From NCBI RefSeq assembly GCF_030254645.1, contig NZ_CP116346.1, forward strand, positions 3,575,001 through 3,639,000: DNA of 64,000 nucleotides, read 5' to 3'. Made by a program: the position numbers and the translations under genes. Origin of the DNA: Paucibacter sediminis (lineage in GTDB: Bacteria > Pseudomonadota > Gammaproteobacteria > Burkholderiales > Burkholderiaceae_C). Position 1 is the first letter of the stretch. Each line of letters starts with the position of its first letter. Shown here one piece after another: positions 1 through 8,309 of the stretch. The notes below the pieces were generated by a model, which worked only from the letters and a program-made list of their open reading frames with translations, had not been told where the DNA came from and did not search any database.

Positions 1-2
1 TG

Positions 3-1109
3 CTCTGGCTGATGCCCTGGCAGCCGATCGGCCGCGAGAACCGCAAGGGCGGCCTGGGCAGCTACTACTCGATCAGCGACTACACTGCCATCAACCCCGA
101 GTTCGGCACGCTGGACGATGCGCGCATGCTGGTCAAACAGGCCCATGCCCTGGGCATGAAGGTGATCCTCGACTGGGTGGCCAACCACACCGCCTGGGAC
201 CATCCGTGGACCCGGGCACACAAGGATTGGTACAAGCTCAATGCCAAGGGCGAGATCTACCCGGTCACATTCACCGAGGGCCCCGAGCCCGAGTACTGGA
301 CCGATGTGGTGGCCCTCAACTACGACAACCCGGCGCTGCGCGAGGCCATGATCGCCTCGATGGCCTTCTGGGTGCGCGAGGTGGACCTGGACGGCTTCCG
401 CTGCGATGTGGCCAGCCTGGTGCCGACGCCCTTCTGGGAGCGCGCGCGCCAGGCGCTGGACGCGATCAAGCCCATGTTCATGCTGGCCGAGTCCGACAAG
501 GCCGATCTGCACCGCGCGGCCTTCGACATGACCTACAGCTGGGATCTGGCCGACATCTTCAAGGCCATCGGCAAGGGCCAGGCCGGCGCCGCCGAGCTGC
601 GCGCCTGGGTGGCCCGGCAGGCCGATCCCAAGACCAATGGCTACCCGGCCCATGCCTACCGCATGCGCTTCACCAGCAACCACGATTTCAACTCCTGGCA
701 CGGCACCGACGCCGAGCTCTACGGCGACGCCTACCAGGCGCTGGCGGTGCTGACCTTCACCCTGCCAGGCATGCCGCTGATCTATGGCGGCCAGGAAGCG
801 CGCCTGGCCAAGCGGCTCGAGTTCTTCGAGAAGGACCCGATCGCCTGGAAGACGCGCGAGCTCGAGCCCTTCTATGCCGAATTGCTGGCCCTCAAGCGCC
901 AGCACCTGGCGCTGGGCAACGGCCAGTACGGTGCGCCGGTGGAGCTGCTGGATGTCGGCAATGCGCAGCTGTTCGCGTTCCGCCGCAGCGCCGGCAGCGA
1001 CGCGGTGACGGTGGTGGTGAACCTGGGCAAGCAGGCGCAGAGCTACACGCTGGCGGGTCAGCGGCTGAGCCTGCCGGCCTGGGGCTGGAGCATCTCGACG
1101 CGGCCATGA
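3..1109 (+). CDS. Alpha-amylase family (GH13) glycosidase, 5' end cut by window edge
   Basis: The reading frame is open from the first bases of the window, so the N-terminus lies outside; about 368 residues are visible. Numbering from the methionine at 12, the GH13 barrel signatures are present: DGFRCD with the nucleophile near Asp132, MLAE with the acid/base near Glu160, and SNHD with the third acidic residue near Asp225. A short beta-sandwich C domain closes the protein. It should hydrolyse or transfer alpha-glucosidic bonds; the exact substrate cannot be read from this fragment. The stop overlaps the GH32 start by four bases (ATGA), so the two are probably co-translated. The pairing with a fructosidase hints at mixed sugar or sucrose-type substrates, which is inference. 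Confidence 0.88.
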   Translation, partial: LWLMPWQPIGRENRKGGLGSYYSISDYTAINPEFGTLDDARMLVKQAHALGMKVILDWVANHTAWDHPWTRAHKDWYKLNAKGEIYPVTFTEGPEPEYWTDVVALNYDNPALREAMIASMAFWVREVDLDGFRCDVASLVPTPFWERARQALDAIKPMFMLAESDKADLHRAAFDMTYSWDLADIFKAIGKGQAGAAELRAWVARQADPKTNGYPAHAYRMRFTSNHDFNSWHGTDAELYGDAYQALAVLTFTLPGMPLIYGGQEARLAKRLEFFEKDPIAWKTRELEPFYAELLALKRQHLALGNGQYGAPVELLDVGNAQLFAFRRSAGSDAVTVVVNLGKQAQSYTLAGQRLSLPAWGWSISTRP

Positions 1110-2572
1110 GTACGCCCGCGGACCGCTACCGTCCGGCCTGGCACTACAGCGCGCGGCGCCACTGGATCAACGACCCGAATGGCCTGATCTACGCCGATGG
1201 CGAGTACCACCTGTTCTACCAGACCAACCCCTTTGGCGATCAATGGGGCCATATGAGCTGGGGCCATGCGGTGAGCCGCGACCTGCTGCACTGGCGCGAG
1301 CTGCCGCTGGCGATCGCCGAGGACGAGCGGGTCTCGATCTACTCGGGCAGCGTGGTGATCGACCATGCCAACAGCAGCGGCTTCGGCCGCGAGGGCCAGG
1401 CACCCTGGGTGGCCATCTACACCGGCTGCCTGCGCCGCCCCGAGGGCGGGCAGGCGCAGGAGCTGGCCTGGAGCCTGGATCGCGGCCTGAGCTGGACCCA
1501 GTACGCCGGCAATCCGGTGCTGGACATCGGCCTCAAGGACTTCCGCGACCCCAAGGTGTTCTGGCACGCGGCCACGGCGCGCTGGGTCATGGTGGTGGTG
1601 CGGCCGGACGATCATCGGGTCTGCTTCTACGCCTCGCCCGACCTCAGGCAATGGCAGCATCTCAGCGATTTCGGCCCGGCCGGCGAGGTGGGTGGCATCT
1701 GGGAATGCCCCGACCTGATCGAGTTCCCGGGCGAGGGCGGCGCGCCGAGCCGCTGGGTCTTGAAGGTGGACACCTTTGCCGGCCATCCGGGCGGCACCGG
1801 CGCGCAGATCTTCATCGGGCAATTCGATGGCCAGCGCTTTGTGCCGGACCAGGCGCCAGGCGACACCGGCCGGTGGGTGGACCATGGCAGCGACTTCTAT
1901 GCCGCGCTTTCCTGGGCCGGCCTGCCCGCCGGGCGCGCGCCGCTGTGGATCGCCTGGATGAACAACCATGGCTATGCCAAGCACACGCCCAGCGCGCCCT
2001 GGCGCGGCGCGATGAGCCTGCCGCGCGAGCTCGGCCTGCTGGACACACCCGCGGGCACGCGTCTGGCGCAGCGCCCCTGGCCCGGGCTGGCGGCACTGCG
2101 CGGCGCGCCGCTGAGCGTCGCGCTTCAGGCCGGCGAAGGCGAGCATGAGATCGATCTGCAGGGTCTGGATGGGCGCAGCCTGGAGCTGCGGTGGGAGCTG
2201 GAGCCCGGCTTCGCCGGCCCCTGTGCCCTGCTGCTGCGCCGCGGCGGCGGCGAGCACACGGTGGTGGGCGTGGACCCCGGCCTGGGCCAGGTCTTCATCG
2301 ACCGCGCGGCCTCCGGGCACGAGGTCGATGCGCAGCGCTGGGCCGGGCGCCGGGCGGCAACCTGGGCGCCGGGCGCTGCGCCCTTGTGCCTGCGCATCTT
2401 CATCGACCACTGCTCGGTGGAAGTGTTCAGCGCCGACGGCCTGGTGGCGCTCACCGAGCTGATCTTCCCGGCCGATGCGAGCCGTGGCCTGGCCTTGCAA
2501 GTGAGCGGGTCTGGCAGCCTGCGCGGCCGGCTGACGGTCTGGCCGCTGGCCCTCGGCGCGGGTGCGCCATGA
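1106..2572 (+). CDS. GH32 beta-fructosidase (levanase/invertase/fructan hydrolase)
   Basis: This 488-residue protein carries the GH32 five-bladed propeller signatures in order: WINDPNG at 20-26 with the nucleophile Asp23, FRDP around 146-149, and WECPD at 199-203 with the acid/base Glu200. A beta-sandwich C-terminal domain follows, ending in a segment with CSVEVF, typical of the family. No signal peptide is visible, so it probably acts in the cytoplasm on sucrose or imported fructo-oligosaccharides, releasing fructose. The ATG at 1106 is chosen because it overlaps the preceding stop and sits just before the conserved N-terminal block; the frame is open further upstream but that part is antisense-like filler. 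The substrate (sucrose, levan or inulin) is not decided by sequence. Confidence 0.93.
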   Translation: MSTPADRYRPAWHYSARRHWINDPNGLIYADGEYHLFYQTNPFGDQWGHMSWGHAVSRDLLHWRELPLAIAEDERVSIYSGSVVIDHANSSGFGREGQAPWVAIYTGCLRRPEGGQAQELAWSLDRGLSWTQYAGNPVLDIGLKDFRDPKVFWHAATARWVMVVVRPDDHRVCFYASPDLRQWQHLSDFGPAGEVGGIWECPDLIEFPGEGGAPSRWVLKVDTFAGHPGGTGAQIFIGQFDGQRFVPDQAPGDTGRWVDHGSDFYAALSWAGLPAGRAPLWIAWMNNHGYAKHTPSAPWRGAMSLPRELGLLDTPAGTRLAQRPWPGLAALRGAPLSVALQAGEGEHEIDLQGLDGRSLELRWELEPGFAGPCALLLRRGGGEHTVVGVDPGLGQVFIDRAASGHEVDAQRWAGRRAATWAPGAAPLCLRIFIDHCSVEVFSADGLVALTELIFPADASRGLALQVSGSGSLRGRLTVWPLALGAGAP

Positions 2573-3333
2573 AGGTGCTGGTCACCGGCCTGCAGGGCAC
2601 GCTGGCGCCACGCCTGGCCGAGGCCTTGCGCGCGGCGGGGCATGGCTTGCAGGGCTGGGACCGCCGCACGCTGGACCCCGAGGATGCCGATGCCGGCCGG
2701 CAATGGCTGGCGGCGCAGCGCTTCGATGCCATCGCCCATCTGGGCATGGGCTCGGCCGCCTGGGCGGGGCGCCTGGCCGCCCACGCGGCGCTGCATGGTC
2801 TGCCGATGGTGTTCACCAGCACGGCCATGGTGTTCCATCACGAACCTGACGGCCCGCATGCCGTCACGGCTGCGCGCACCGCCCAGGATGACTACGGCCG
2901 CTACAAGATCGCCTGCGAGGACGCGGTGCTGGCCGCCCACCCGGCCGCCAGCGTGGTGCGCATCGGCTGGCAGATCGACCCGAGCCAGCCCGGCAACAAT
3001 ATGCTGATGGCCCTGGACGAATGGCAGCGCCGCGAGGGCCGGGTGGCGGCCAGCACGGCCTGGATCCCGGCCTGCTCCTTCATGGCCGACACCGCGGCCG
3101 CCCTGCTGGCCTTGCTGGTGGCGCCGCAGCCGGGGCTGGTCCATCTGGACAGCAATGCCGAGGAGGGCCACAGCTTCGCCGCCCTGGCGCGGGCGCTGCA
3201 GCTGCAGTTCGAGCGCAAGGACTGGCGGGTCCAGCCACACCAGGACTATCGCCACGATCAGCGCCTGCAGGGCGGTGCCCAGCGCGTGCCCGGTCTTTTG
3301 CAACGATTACCGGCTTTGTCGCGCTTTCGCTGA
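2569..3333 (+). CDS. NAD-dependent epimerase/dehydratase family (RmlD-like) oxidoreductase
   Basis: This 254-residue protein is an extended short-chain dehydrogenase. The nucleotide-binding start MKVLVTGLQGTLA (residues 1-13) is a variant of TGxxGxxG, FTSTAMVF around 82-89 matches the catalytic-Ser strand, and Tyr109-x3-Lys113 matches the YxxxK catalytic pair. The ATG overlaps the GH32 stop (ATGA), making a three-gene coupled unit with the two glycosidases. Families like this act on nucleotide sugars or free sugars, so a role in handling a released sugar is plausible but unproven. The last 30 residues are Arg/Gln-rich and low in recognisable structure. Confidence 0.8.
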   Translation: MKVLVTGLQGTLAPRLAEALRAAGHGLQGWDRRTLDPEDADAGRQWLAAQRFDAIAHLGMGSAAWAGRLAAHAALHGLPMVFTSTAMVFHHEPDGPHAVTAARTAQDDYGRYKIACEDAVLAAHPAASVVRIGWQIDPSQPGNNMLMALDEWQRREGRVAASTAWIPACSFMADTAAALLALLVAPQPGLVHLDSNAEEGHSFAALARALQLQFERKDWRVQPHQDYRHDQRLQGGAQRVPGLLQRLPALSRFR

Positions 3334-3380
3334 GGGCAAATTGCCTATCATGGGTCCGACATCCCATCGCAGGAGTTCCC

Positions 3381-4313
3381 ATGAGCCAGCAGAAGTACCG
3401 CCTCGTTACCCGCAGCGATTTTGACGGCCTGGTGTGTGCCGTGCTGCTCAACGAGCTCGAGCTGATCGACGACATCCTCTTCGTCCACCCCAAGGACATG
3501 CAGGACGGCAAGATCGCCATCACCGGGCGCGACATCACCACCAATCTGCCCTATGTGGCCGCCGCGCATCTGGTGTTCGACCACCATGAGTCCGAGACCC
3601 TGCGCAACAGCGGCGAGCGCCCCAACCACATCATCCGCGCCGATGCGCCCTCGGCGGCGCGTGTGGTGTTCCAGCATTACGGCGGCCAGGCCGCGTTCCC
3701 GCGCATGACCGAGGCCATGATGGACGCGGTGGACAAGGCCGACTCGGCCCAGTTCACGCGCGACGAGATCCTCGATCCCACCGACTGGCCGCTGCTGAAC
3801 TACCTGATGGATTCACGCACCGGCCTGGGCCGCTTCCGCGACTTCCGCATCAGCAACTACGCGCTGATGATGGATCTGATCAAGTACTGCGCCAATCACG
3901 GCATCGAAGAGATCCTGGCCCTGCCGGACGTGAAGGAGCGCGTGGACCTGTACTTCGAGCATGCCGAGCGTGCCAAGGAGCAGATCAAGCGCTGCACCCG
4001 GGTGCACGGCAATCTGGCGGTGCTGGACCTGCGCGGCGAGGAGACCATCTGGGCCGCCAACCGCTTCATGATTTACGCGCTGTTCCCGCAGTGCAATATC
4101 TCCATCCACGTGATGTGGGGCGTGCAGAAGCAGAACACCGTGCTGGCCACCGGCAAGTCCATCCTGGACCGCAGCAGCAAGACCAATGTGGGCGAGCTGA
4201 TGCTGGCCTATGGCGGCGGTGGCCATCAGGCCGCCGGCACCTGCCAGATCGCCAACGACAAGGCCGACGAGGTGCTGCGCGCGCTGATCGCGAAGATCAA
4301 CCAGGACGGCTGA
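3381..4313 (+). CDS. DHH-family phosphoesterase
   Basis: This 310-residue protein has the DHH architecture: an N-terminal SDFDG motif (12-16) and a VFDHHE motif (66-70) that bind the metal pair, and a C-terminal DHHA1 domain with GGGGHQAAG near residues 278-286. The family includes oligoribonucleases (NrnA), c-di-AMP/pGpG phosphodiesterases and exopolyphosphatase-like enzymes; the sequence alone does not choose between them. The ATG at 3381 has an AGGAG ribosome-binding site seven bases upstream; the frame is open upstream but that stretch overlaps the preceding gene. A weak TATCAT -10 lies at 3346-3351, so it may be transcribed separately. It converges with the aldo/keto reductase with only two bases between stops. 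Confidence 0.9.
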   Translation: MSQQKYRLVTRSDFDGLVCAVLLNELELIDDILFVHPKDMQDGKIAITGRDITTNLPYVAAAHLVFDHHESETLRNSGERPNHIIRADAPSAARVVFQHYGGQAAFPRMTEAMMDAVDKADSAQFTRDEILDPTDWPLLNYLMDSRTGLGRFRDFRISNYALMMDLIKYCANHGIEEILALPDVKERVDLYFEHAERAKEQIKRCTRVHGNLAVLDLRGEETIWAANRFMIYALFPQCNISIHVMWGVQKQNTVLATGKSILDRSSKTNVGELMLAYGGGGHQAAGTCQIANDKADEVLRALIAKINQDG

Positions 4314-4315
4314 AG

Positions 4316-5209
4316 TTAGATCAAGCCCGCCCAGTCGCGGTCCGCGCGCAGAAACGCCTGGCGCAGCAGGCTGGACTGTTCGGGCGGCAAGGCGCCCTGG
4401 GCCAGCGCGGCCAGGTTCTGCTCGAAATGCGCCAGCTTGGAGGTGCCGACGATGGTGCTGGAGACACCCGGCAGGTAGGCGGTGTAGCGCAGCGCGAGTT
4501 CGTTCCAGTTGGCGCCGGGCAGGGCGGCCTCCAGCCCCATGGCCTGCCAGCGTGCCCAGTACTCGCCCTCGGCAAAGGTGTCAGGTCTTGCCGCCTGGCG
4601 CCAGACGGCGCCGGCGATCGGGCGCTTGGCGATCACGCCGATGCCGGCCGCCTGGGCGGCGGGCAGGCGCGTCGCCAGGTTGACCTGGTCGCACAGGCTG
4701 ACCGAGGTCTGCACCGCGCCGAACTGGCCGCAGGCCAGCGCGAAGTCCAGCTCGGCGTTGTCGCCCGAATAGGCGGCCACGCGGATCTTGCCGGCCGCGC
4801 GGCAGTCCTGCAGCGCGCGCAGCACCTCGCCCTGTTCCAGCACATGCAGGGGGCATGAATGCAGGTGGGCGATGTCCAGCACCTCGCTGCGCAGCAGGCG
4901 CAGGGCACGCTCCACGCCATGCACGATGCAGTCGTAGCTCCAGTCGGGCACGCCCTCGACGCCATAGCCCAGCTTGGTGGAGAGCAGGAACTCGCTGCGC
5001 CGGTGCGCCAGATGGCGGCCGATGCGCTGCTCCGAGAGCCCGTAGCCACGCGCGGTGTCGATCAGGTTCACGCCCAGGTCCAGCACCGCGTTGAGCAGGC
5101 GGCCGGCTTCGGCCTCGCTCGTGCGCTCGTCGTTCAGATGCATGGCGCCGAAGCCCAGCGCCGAGACGCGCAGGCCGGTGTTATTCCCGCCGAAGCTTCT
5201 CAGTTCCAT
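4316..5209 (-). CDS. Aldo/keto reductase
   Basis: This 297-residue (beta/alpha)8 NADPH-dependent oxidoreductase retains the AKR tetrad: Asp51 (LIDTARGYG), Tyr56, Lys79 (STKLGYG) and a His in IAHLHS near 115-117. The chosen ATG at 5209 gives the canonical N-terminus MELRSFG; a longer open frame reaches 5380 but overlaps the upstream amylase heavily. The start overlaps the end of the amylase gene by ten bases, placing it as the last gene of the mal - strand operon. Its closest family members act on sugars, galactose/L-fucose-type aldehydes or unknown carbonyls. A role in reducing a sugar by-product of maltodextrin breakdown is possible but is only suggested by position. Confidence 0.88.
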   Translation of the reverse strand: MELRSFGGNNTGLRVSALGFGAMHLNDERTSEAEAGRLLNAVLDLGVNLIDTARGYGLSEQRIGRHLAHRRSEFLLSTKLGYGVEGVPDWSYDCIVHGVERALRLLRSEVLDIAHLHSCPLHVLEQGEVLRALQDCRAAGKIRVAAYSGDNAELDFALACGQFGAVQTSVSLCDQVNLATRLPAAQAAGIGVIAKRPIAGAVWRQAARPDTFAEGEYWARWQAMGLEAALPGANWNELALRYTAYLPGVSSTIVGTSKLAHFEQNLAALAQGALPPEQSSLLRQAFLRADRDWAGLI

Positions 5210-7260
5210 GTCAGGACGCGGCCGAACAGCGCCGGCACCGTGAGTTGCAGCCGGCCCTGGCGGGCCTGGATCGGCTCCTGGCTCAGCGCATCGCCGAAGG
5301 TCGCCCCGGCCAATGCGGGCGGCAGCTGGAGCGTGATGGTCTGCGGTGTGGCGGCGTTGTTGGTGGCCGTGATGGCCCAATGCCGGCCATCCTGGCGCAG
5401 CAGCACGATCACATGCTCGTCCAGGTACAGCGGCGCGCCCAGGCTGCCATGGCGCAGCACCGGCAGCGCATGGCGCATCGCGGTGAGGCGCTGGACCTCG
5501 GCCAGCAGGGCCTCGTCGGGCCGGCCGCCCTGGTCGGCCCAGGGGTAGGTGGCGCGGTTGTAGGGATCGTCACCGCCGGCCACGCCGACCTCGTCGCCAT
5601 AGTAGATCGCCGGCGCGCCGGGATACATCATCTGGAAGAACATGGCCAGGCGCAGACGCTGCTTGGCGTCCTTGAGCTTGGCCTGGTCCCCATCGTCCAG
5701 GTAGCCGAAGTGGTGCAGGGCGCGTGCCTGGTCGTGCGAGGAGATCAGGTTCATCAGCGCGTAGAAGGCCTGGGGCGGATAGGCCTCGCGCATCAGCTCG
5801 AGCTGGGCCGCCAGCTTGCGCGCATCGCCGCCGGCCGCGTAGTCGAGCAGCGCGTTGCGGAAGATGTAGTTCATGGTCGAGTCGAAGCTGTCGCCGAGGA
5901 AGAACTTGCTGGCATCGAACCAGGTCTCGGCGATCGTGATCGCGTCGGGCTTGTGCGCCTTGATGGCGGTGCGCCATGCGCGCCAGAAGTCGTCCGGCAC
6001 CCAGGGCGCCACGTCCATGCGCCAGCCGGCCGCGCCGCGGTCCAGCCATTGCTTCATCACCGAGTCGGGGTTGCCGTAGGCGAAGGCGCGGAAGGCCGGC
6101 GAGGCCTTGTTGATCTCGGGCAGGTCCAGCACGCCGACCCAGCCCTTGAACTGCCGGTCGGGCTCGGCCTGGCTGGCATCGAAGCTGAACCAGCCGGCAT
6201 AGGGCGAGGCCGGGTTGATCTTGGCGCTCTCGAAGGCGCCGCCCGACTTGAAGTTGCCGAAGCGGTCGAAGTAGATCGAGTCGCTGCCGACGTGGTTCAG
6301 CGAGGTGTCCGGGATGACGCGGATCCCGCGCTTGGCCGCTTCCGCACACAGGCGCGCGAAGTCGGCATTGGTGCCGAAGGCCGGGTCCACCTGGGTGTAG
6401 TCGGCGGTGTCGTACTTGTGGTTGCTGGCGGCGCGGAAGATCGGCGTCATGTAGATCGCGTTGGCACCCAGGCTCCGGATGTAGTCCAGCTTCTCGATGA
6501 TGCCGGCCAGGTCGCCGCCGAAGAAGTCGTTGTTGTAGACCGCGTCCGAACCATCACCCGTGCCTGGCTTGAACGGCTTGTCCAGCCAGTTGGCATGCAG
6601 CTCGACGTCCTTGTCCTGGTAGCGGTCGCGGCCGGGCTGCGGATCGTTGCGGCGATCGCCGTTGCGGAAGCGCTCGGGGAAGATGTAGTAGTAGACGGTG
6701 TCGCGCGCCCAGTCCGGCACCTTGAAGTCGGCGGCGTAGACGGTCTGGCGGTAGCGGCGCAGTTGCTGGAGCTCCGCAGGCAGGGCCTCGGCCAGGCCCA
6801 GCCCCATGCTGCCGGCTTCCTTGGTCCAGTGGACCGGATCGGCGTTGTTCTGGTAGACATAGGGCCGGCCGCCGATGCGCAGCTCGAAGTGGTAGCCATA
6901 GATGGCCGGCGCGCCGAAGCGGTAGGGCACGCTCCATTGCTCAAGCCCGCCATGGCGGCGCGTCTTCTTCTGCATCGGCAGCCTGGCGAGCTCCCGGTAC
7001 TCGATCAGGTCCTGGTTGCCCTCGAGCCGGCGCTGCGCGACGACCAGGGTGGCCTGTTCCACACCGGGCAGGGCCTGCAGCGTGAAGCGCACCTCGCTGC
7101 CGGCGGTGACGGCGCCAAAGGGCTTCTTGTGCTGCAAGGCGCGCGAGTCGAAGCGCAGGCTTTGCACGATCTGCTCGGCGTTGCCGGCCGCTTGCGCGCC
7201 CAGGCCGGGCAGCAGGCAGGCTGCCGCCAGCGCCGCCAGGCGCTTGATGCGAAGAATCAT
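5200..7260 (-). CDS. Secreted GH13 alpha-glucan hydrolase (cyclomaltodextrinase/neopullulanase/alpha-amylase type)
   Basis: This 686-residue protein starts with a Sec signal peptide (residues 1 to about 24, cleavage near AQA), so it is probably periplasmic. A starch-binding-like N domain (about 30-150) precedes the GH13 barrel. The catalytic residues are visible: Asp416 in GWRMDVAPW, Glu445 in TIAETWF, and Asp510 in ISSHD. A C-terminal beta domain ends the protein. The ATG at 7260 has the RBS AAGGGAAG and lies 11 bases after malG, so it is co-transcribed with the transporter; the longer frame to 7386 would run into malG. Expected job: hydrolyse linear, branched or cyclic maltodextrins before MalE capture. 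Exact bond specificity is not determinable here. Confidence 0.92.
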   Translation of the reverse strand: MILRIKRLAALAAACLLPGLGAQAAGNAEQIVQSLRFDSRALQHKKPFGAVTAGSEVRFTLQALPGVEQATLVVAQRRLEGNQDLIEYRELARLPMQKKTRRHGGLEQWSVPYRFGAPAIYGYHFELRIGGRPYVYQNNADPVHWTKEAGSMGLGLAEALPAELQQLRRYRQTVYAADFKVPDWARDTVYYYIFPERFRNGDRRNDPQPGRDRYQDKDVELHANWLDKPFKPGTGDGSDAVYNNDFFGGDLAGIIEKLDYIRSLGANAIYMTPIFRAASNHKYDTADYTQVDPAFGTNADFARLCAEAAKRGIRVIPDTSLNHVGSDSIYFDRFGNFKSGGAFESAKINPASPYAGWFSFDASQAEPDRQFKGWVGVLDLPEINKASPAFRAFAYGNPDSVMKQWLDRGAAGWRMDVAPWVPDDFWRAWRTAIKAHKPDAITIAETWFDASKFFLGDSFDSTMNYIFRNALLDYAAGGDARKLAAQLELMREAYPPQAFYALMNLISSHDQARALHHFGYLDDGDQAKLKDAKQRLRLAMFFQMMYPGAPAIYYGDEVGVAGGDDPYNRATYPWADQGGRPDEALLAEVQRLTAMRHALPVLRHGSLGAPLYLDEHVIVLLRQDGRHWAITATNNAATPQTITLQLPPALAGATFGDALSQEPIQARQGRLQLTVPALFGRVLTWN

Positions 7261-7271
7261 GTGATCTTCCC

Positions 7272-8162
7272 TTAACCCTTGACACCGCCAGCCGTCAGGC
7301 CGGAGACGATCCAGCGCTGTGCCAGCAGGAACACCAGCGTGATCGGCAGGCCCGAGAGCACCGCCGCGGCGGCGAAATCGCCCCACAGGAAGCGCTGGTC
7401 ATGCAGGAAGTACTTGGAGCCCACCGCCAGCGTCAGGTTGCCTTCCTCGCGCAGCAGCACCGAGGCCACCGGGTACTCGATGATGGTGCCGATGAAGGCC
7501 AGCACGAACACCACCATCAGGATGGGCACGGCCATCGGCAGCAGCACGCGGCTGAAGGCCTGCCAATGGGTGGCGCCGTCGACCTTGGCGCATTCCTCGA
7601 TCTCCACCGGGATGGTCTCGAAGTAGCCCTTGATGGTCCAGATATGCGTGGCCACGCCGCCCAGATAGGCCATCACCAGGCCCGCATGCGTCTCCAGGCC
7701 GAAGGCCGGCACATAGGAGCCGATGGTCTCGAAGATCGCGTAGATGGCCACCAGGGCCAGCACCGGCGGGAACATCTGCAAGAGCAGCATGCTGTTGAGG
7801 ATCGGCGTCTGGAAGCGGAACTTCAGGCGCGCGAAGGCATAGGCCGCGGTGGTCGAGATCGCCACGATCAGGAAGGCCGAGAGCGTGGCCACCTTGATCG
7901 AGTTCCACAACCAGGTCAGCACCGGGAAGGGTGGCTGCACCAGGCTGCCGTCGCTGGCCTGGTAGGGCAGGCCCAGGGCCAGCTTCCAATGCTCCAGGCT
8001 GATCTCGGTGGGGATGATGTGGCCGGTGGCGAAGTTGCCCGGCCGCAGCGAGATGCTGACGATGGCCAGCAGCGGGAACAGCGTCAGCGCCAGGAAGATC
8101 CACAACACGGCATGTGCCGCAAAGACGCGCCAGCGCGCCTGCTTGCCTCGAACAATAGCCAT
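7272..8162 (-). CDS. malG: Maltose/maltodextrin ABC transporter permease MalG
   Basis: This 296-residue inner-membrane protein has six predicted hydrophobic segments and the EAA loop EECAKVDGA at 189-197, which contacts the MalK ATPase. The sequence pattern ([15 protein letters not shown] near the start, GGVKG at the C-terminus) is typical of MalG. It pairs with MalF to form the translocation channel. It lies downstream of malF but, unlike the other mal junctions, is separated from it by 147 bp containing hairpin repeats (8163-8309), which may lower or decouple its expression. The amylase gene follows after 11 bases. Confidence 0.96.
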   Translation of the reverse strand: MAIVRGKQARWRVFAAHAVLWIFLALTLFPLLAIVSISLRPGNFATGHIIPTEISLEHWKLALGLPYQASDGSLVQPPFPVLTWLWNSIKVATLSAFLIVAISTTAAYAFARLKFRFQTPILNSMLLLQMFPPVLALVAIYAIFETIGSYVPAFGLETHAGLVMAYLGGVATHIWTIKGYFETIPVEIEECAKVDGATHWQAFSRVLLPMAVPILMVVFVLAFIGTIIEYPVASVLLREEGNLTLAVGSKYFLHDQRFLWGDFAAAAVLSGLPITLVFLLAQRWIVSGLTAGGVKG

Positions 8163-8309
8163 ATCAAGTCTCTTTGCGGTCGAATTTCAAGCCACGGGGC
8201 CCCATCCCCGCTGGTGAGCTAACGAGCCGAGCGAGGCCCGAGGGTCCGGCTTCGCCGGTCCTGCGGGCCTGCCCCCTTGAGGGGGCGCGCGAAGCGCGTA
8301 GGGGGTGGG
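8163..8309. repeat. REP-like array of three hairpins between malF and malG
   Basis: Three inverted repeats are packed into this gap. The first is an imperfect stem with outer arms GGCCCG (8235-8240) and CGGGCC (8264-8269) and inner arms CCGGC/GCCGG around a TTC loop. The second is GCCCCC-TTGA-GGGGGC (8271-8286). The third is CGCGC-GAA-GCGCG (8286-8298), followed by TAGGGGG. Such arrangements resemble repetitive extragenic palindromes seen in Burkholderiales genomes. There is no T-run, so it is not a classical terminator. It interrupts the otherwise overlapping mal operon. No RAYT transposase is in the window. Confidence 0.6.

Noticed and set aside
5245-7275. 676-codon open frame on the + strand, opposite the secreted amylase
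   Set aside because: Antisense translation of a real GH13 gene.
8163-8309. Hairpin array as rho-independent terminator
   Set aside because: No T-run follows on the - strand, and malG and the amylase downstream still need transcription.
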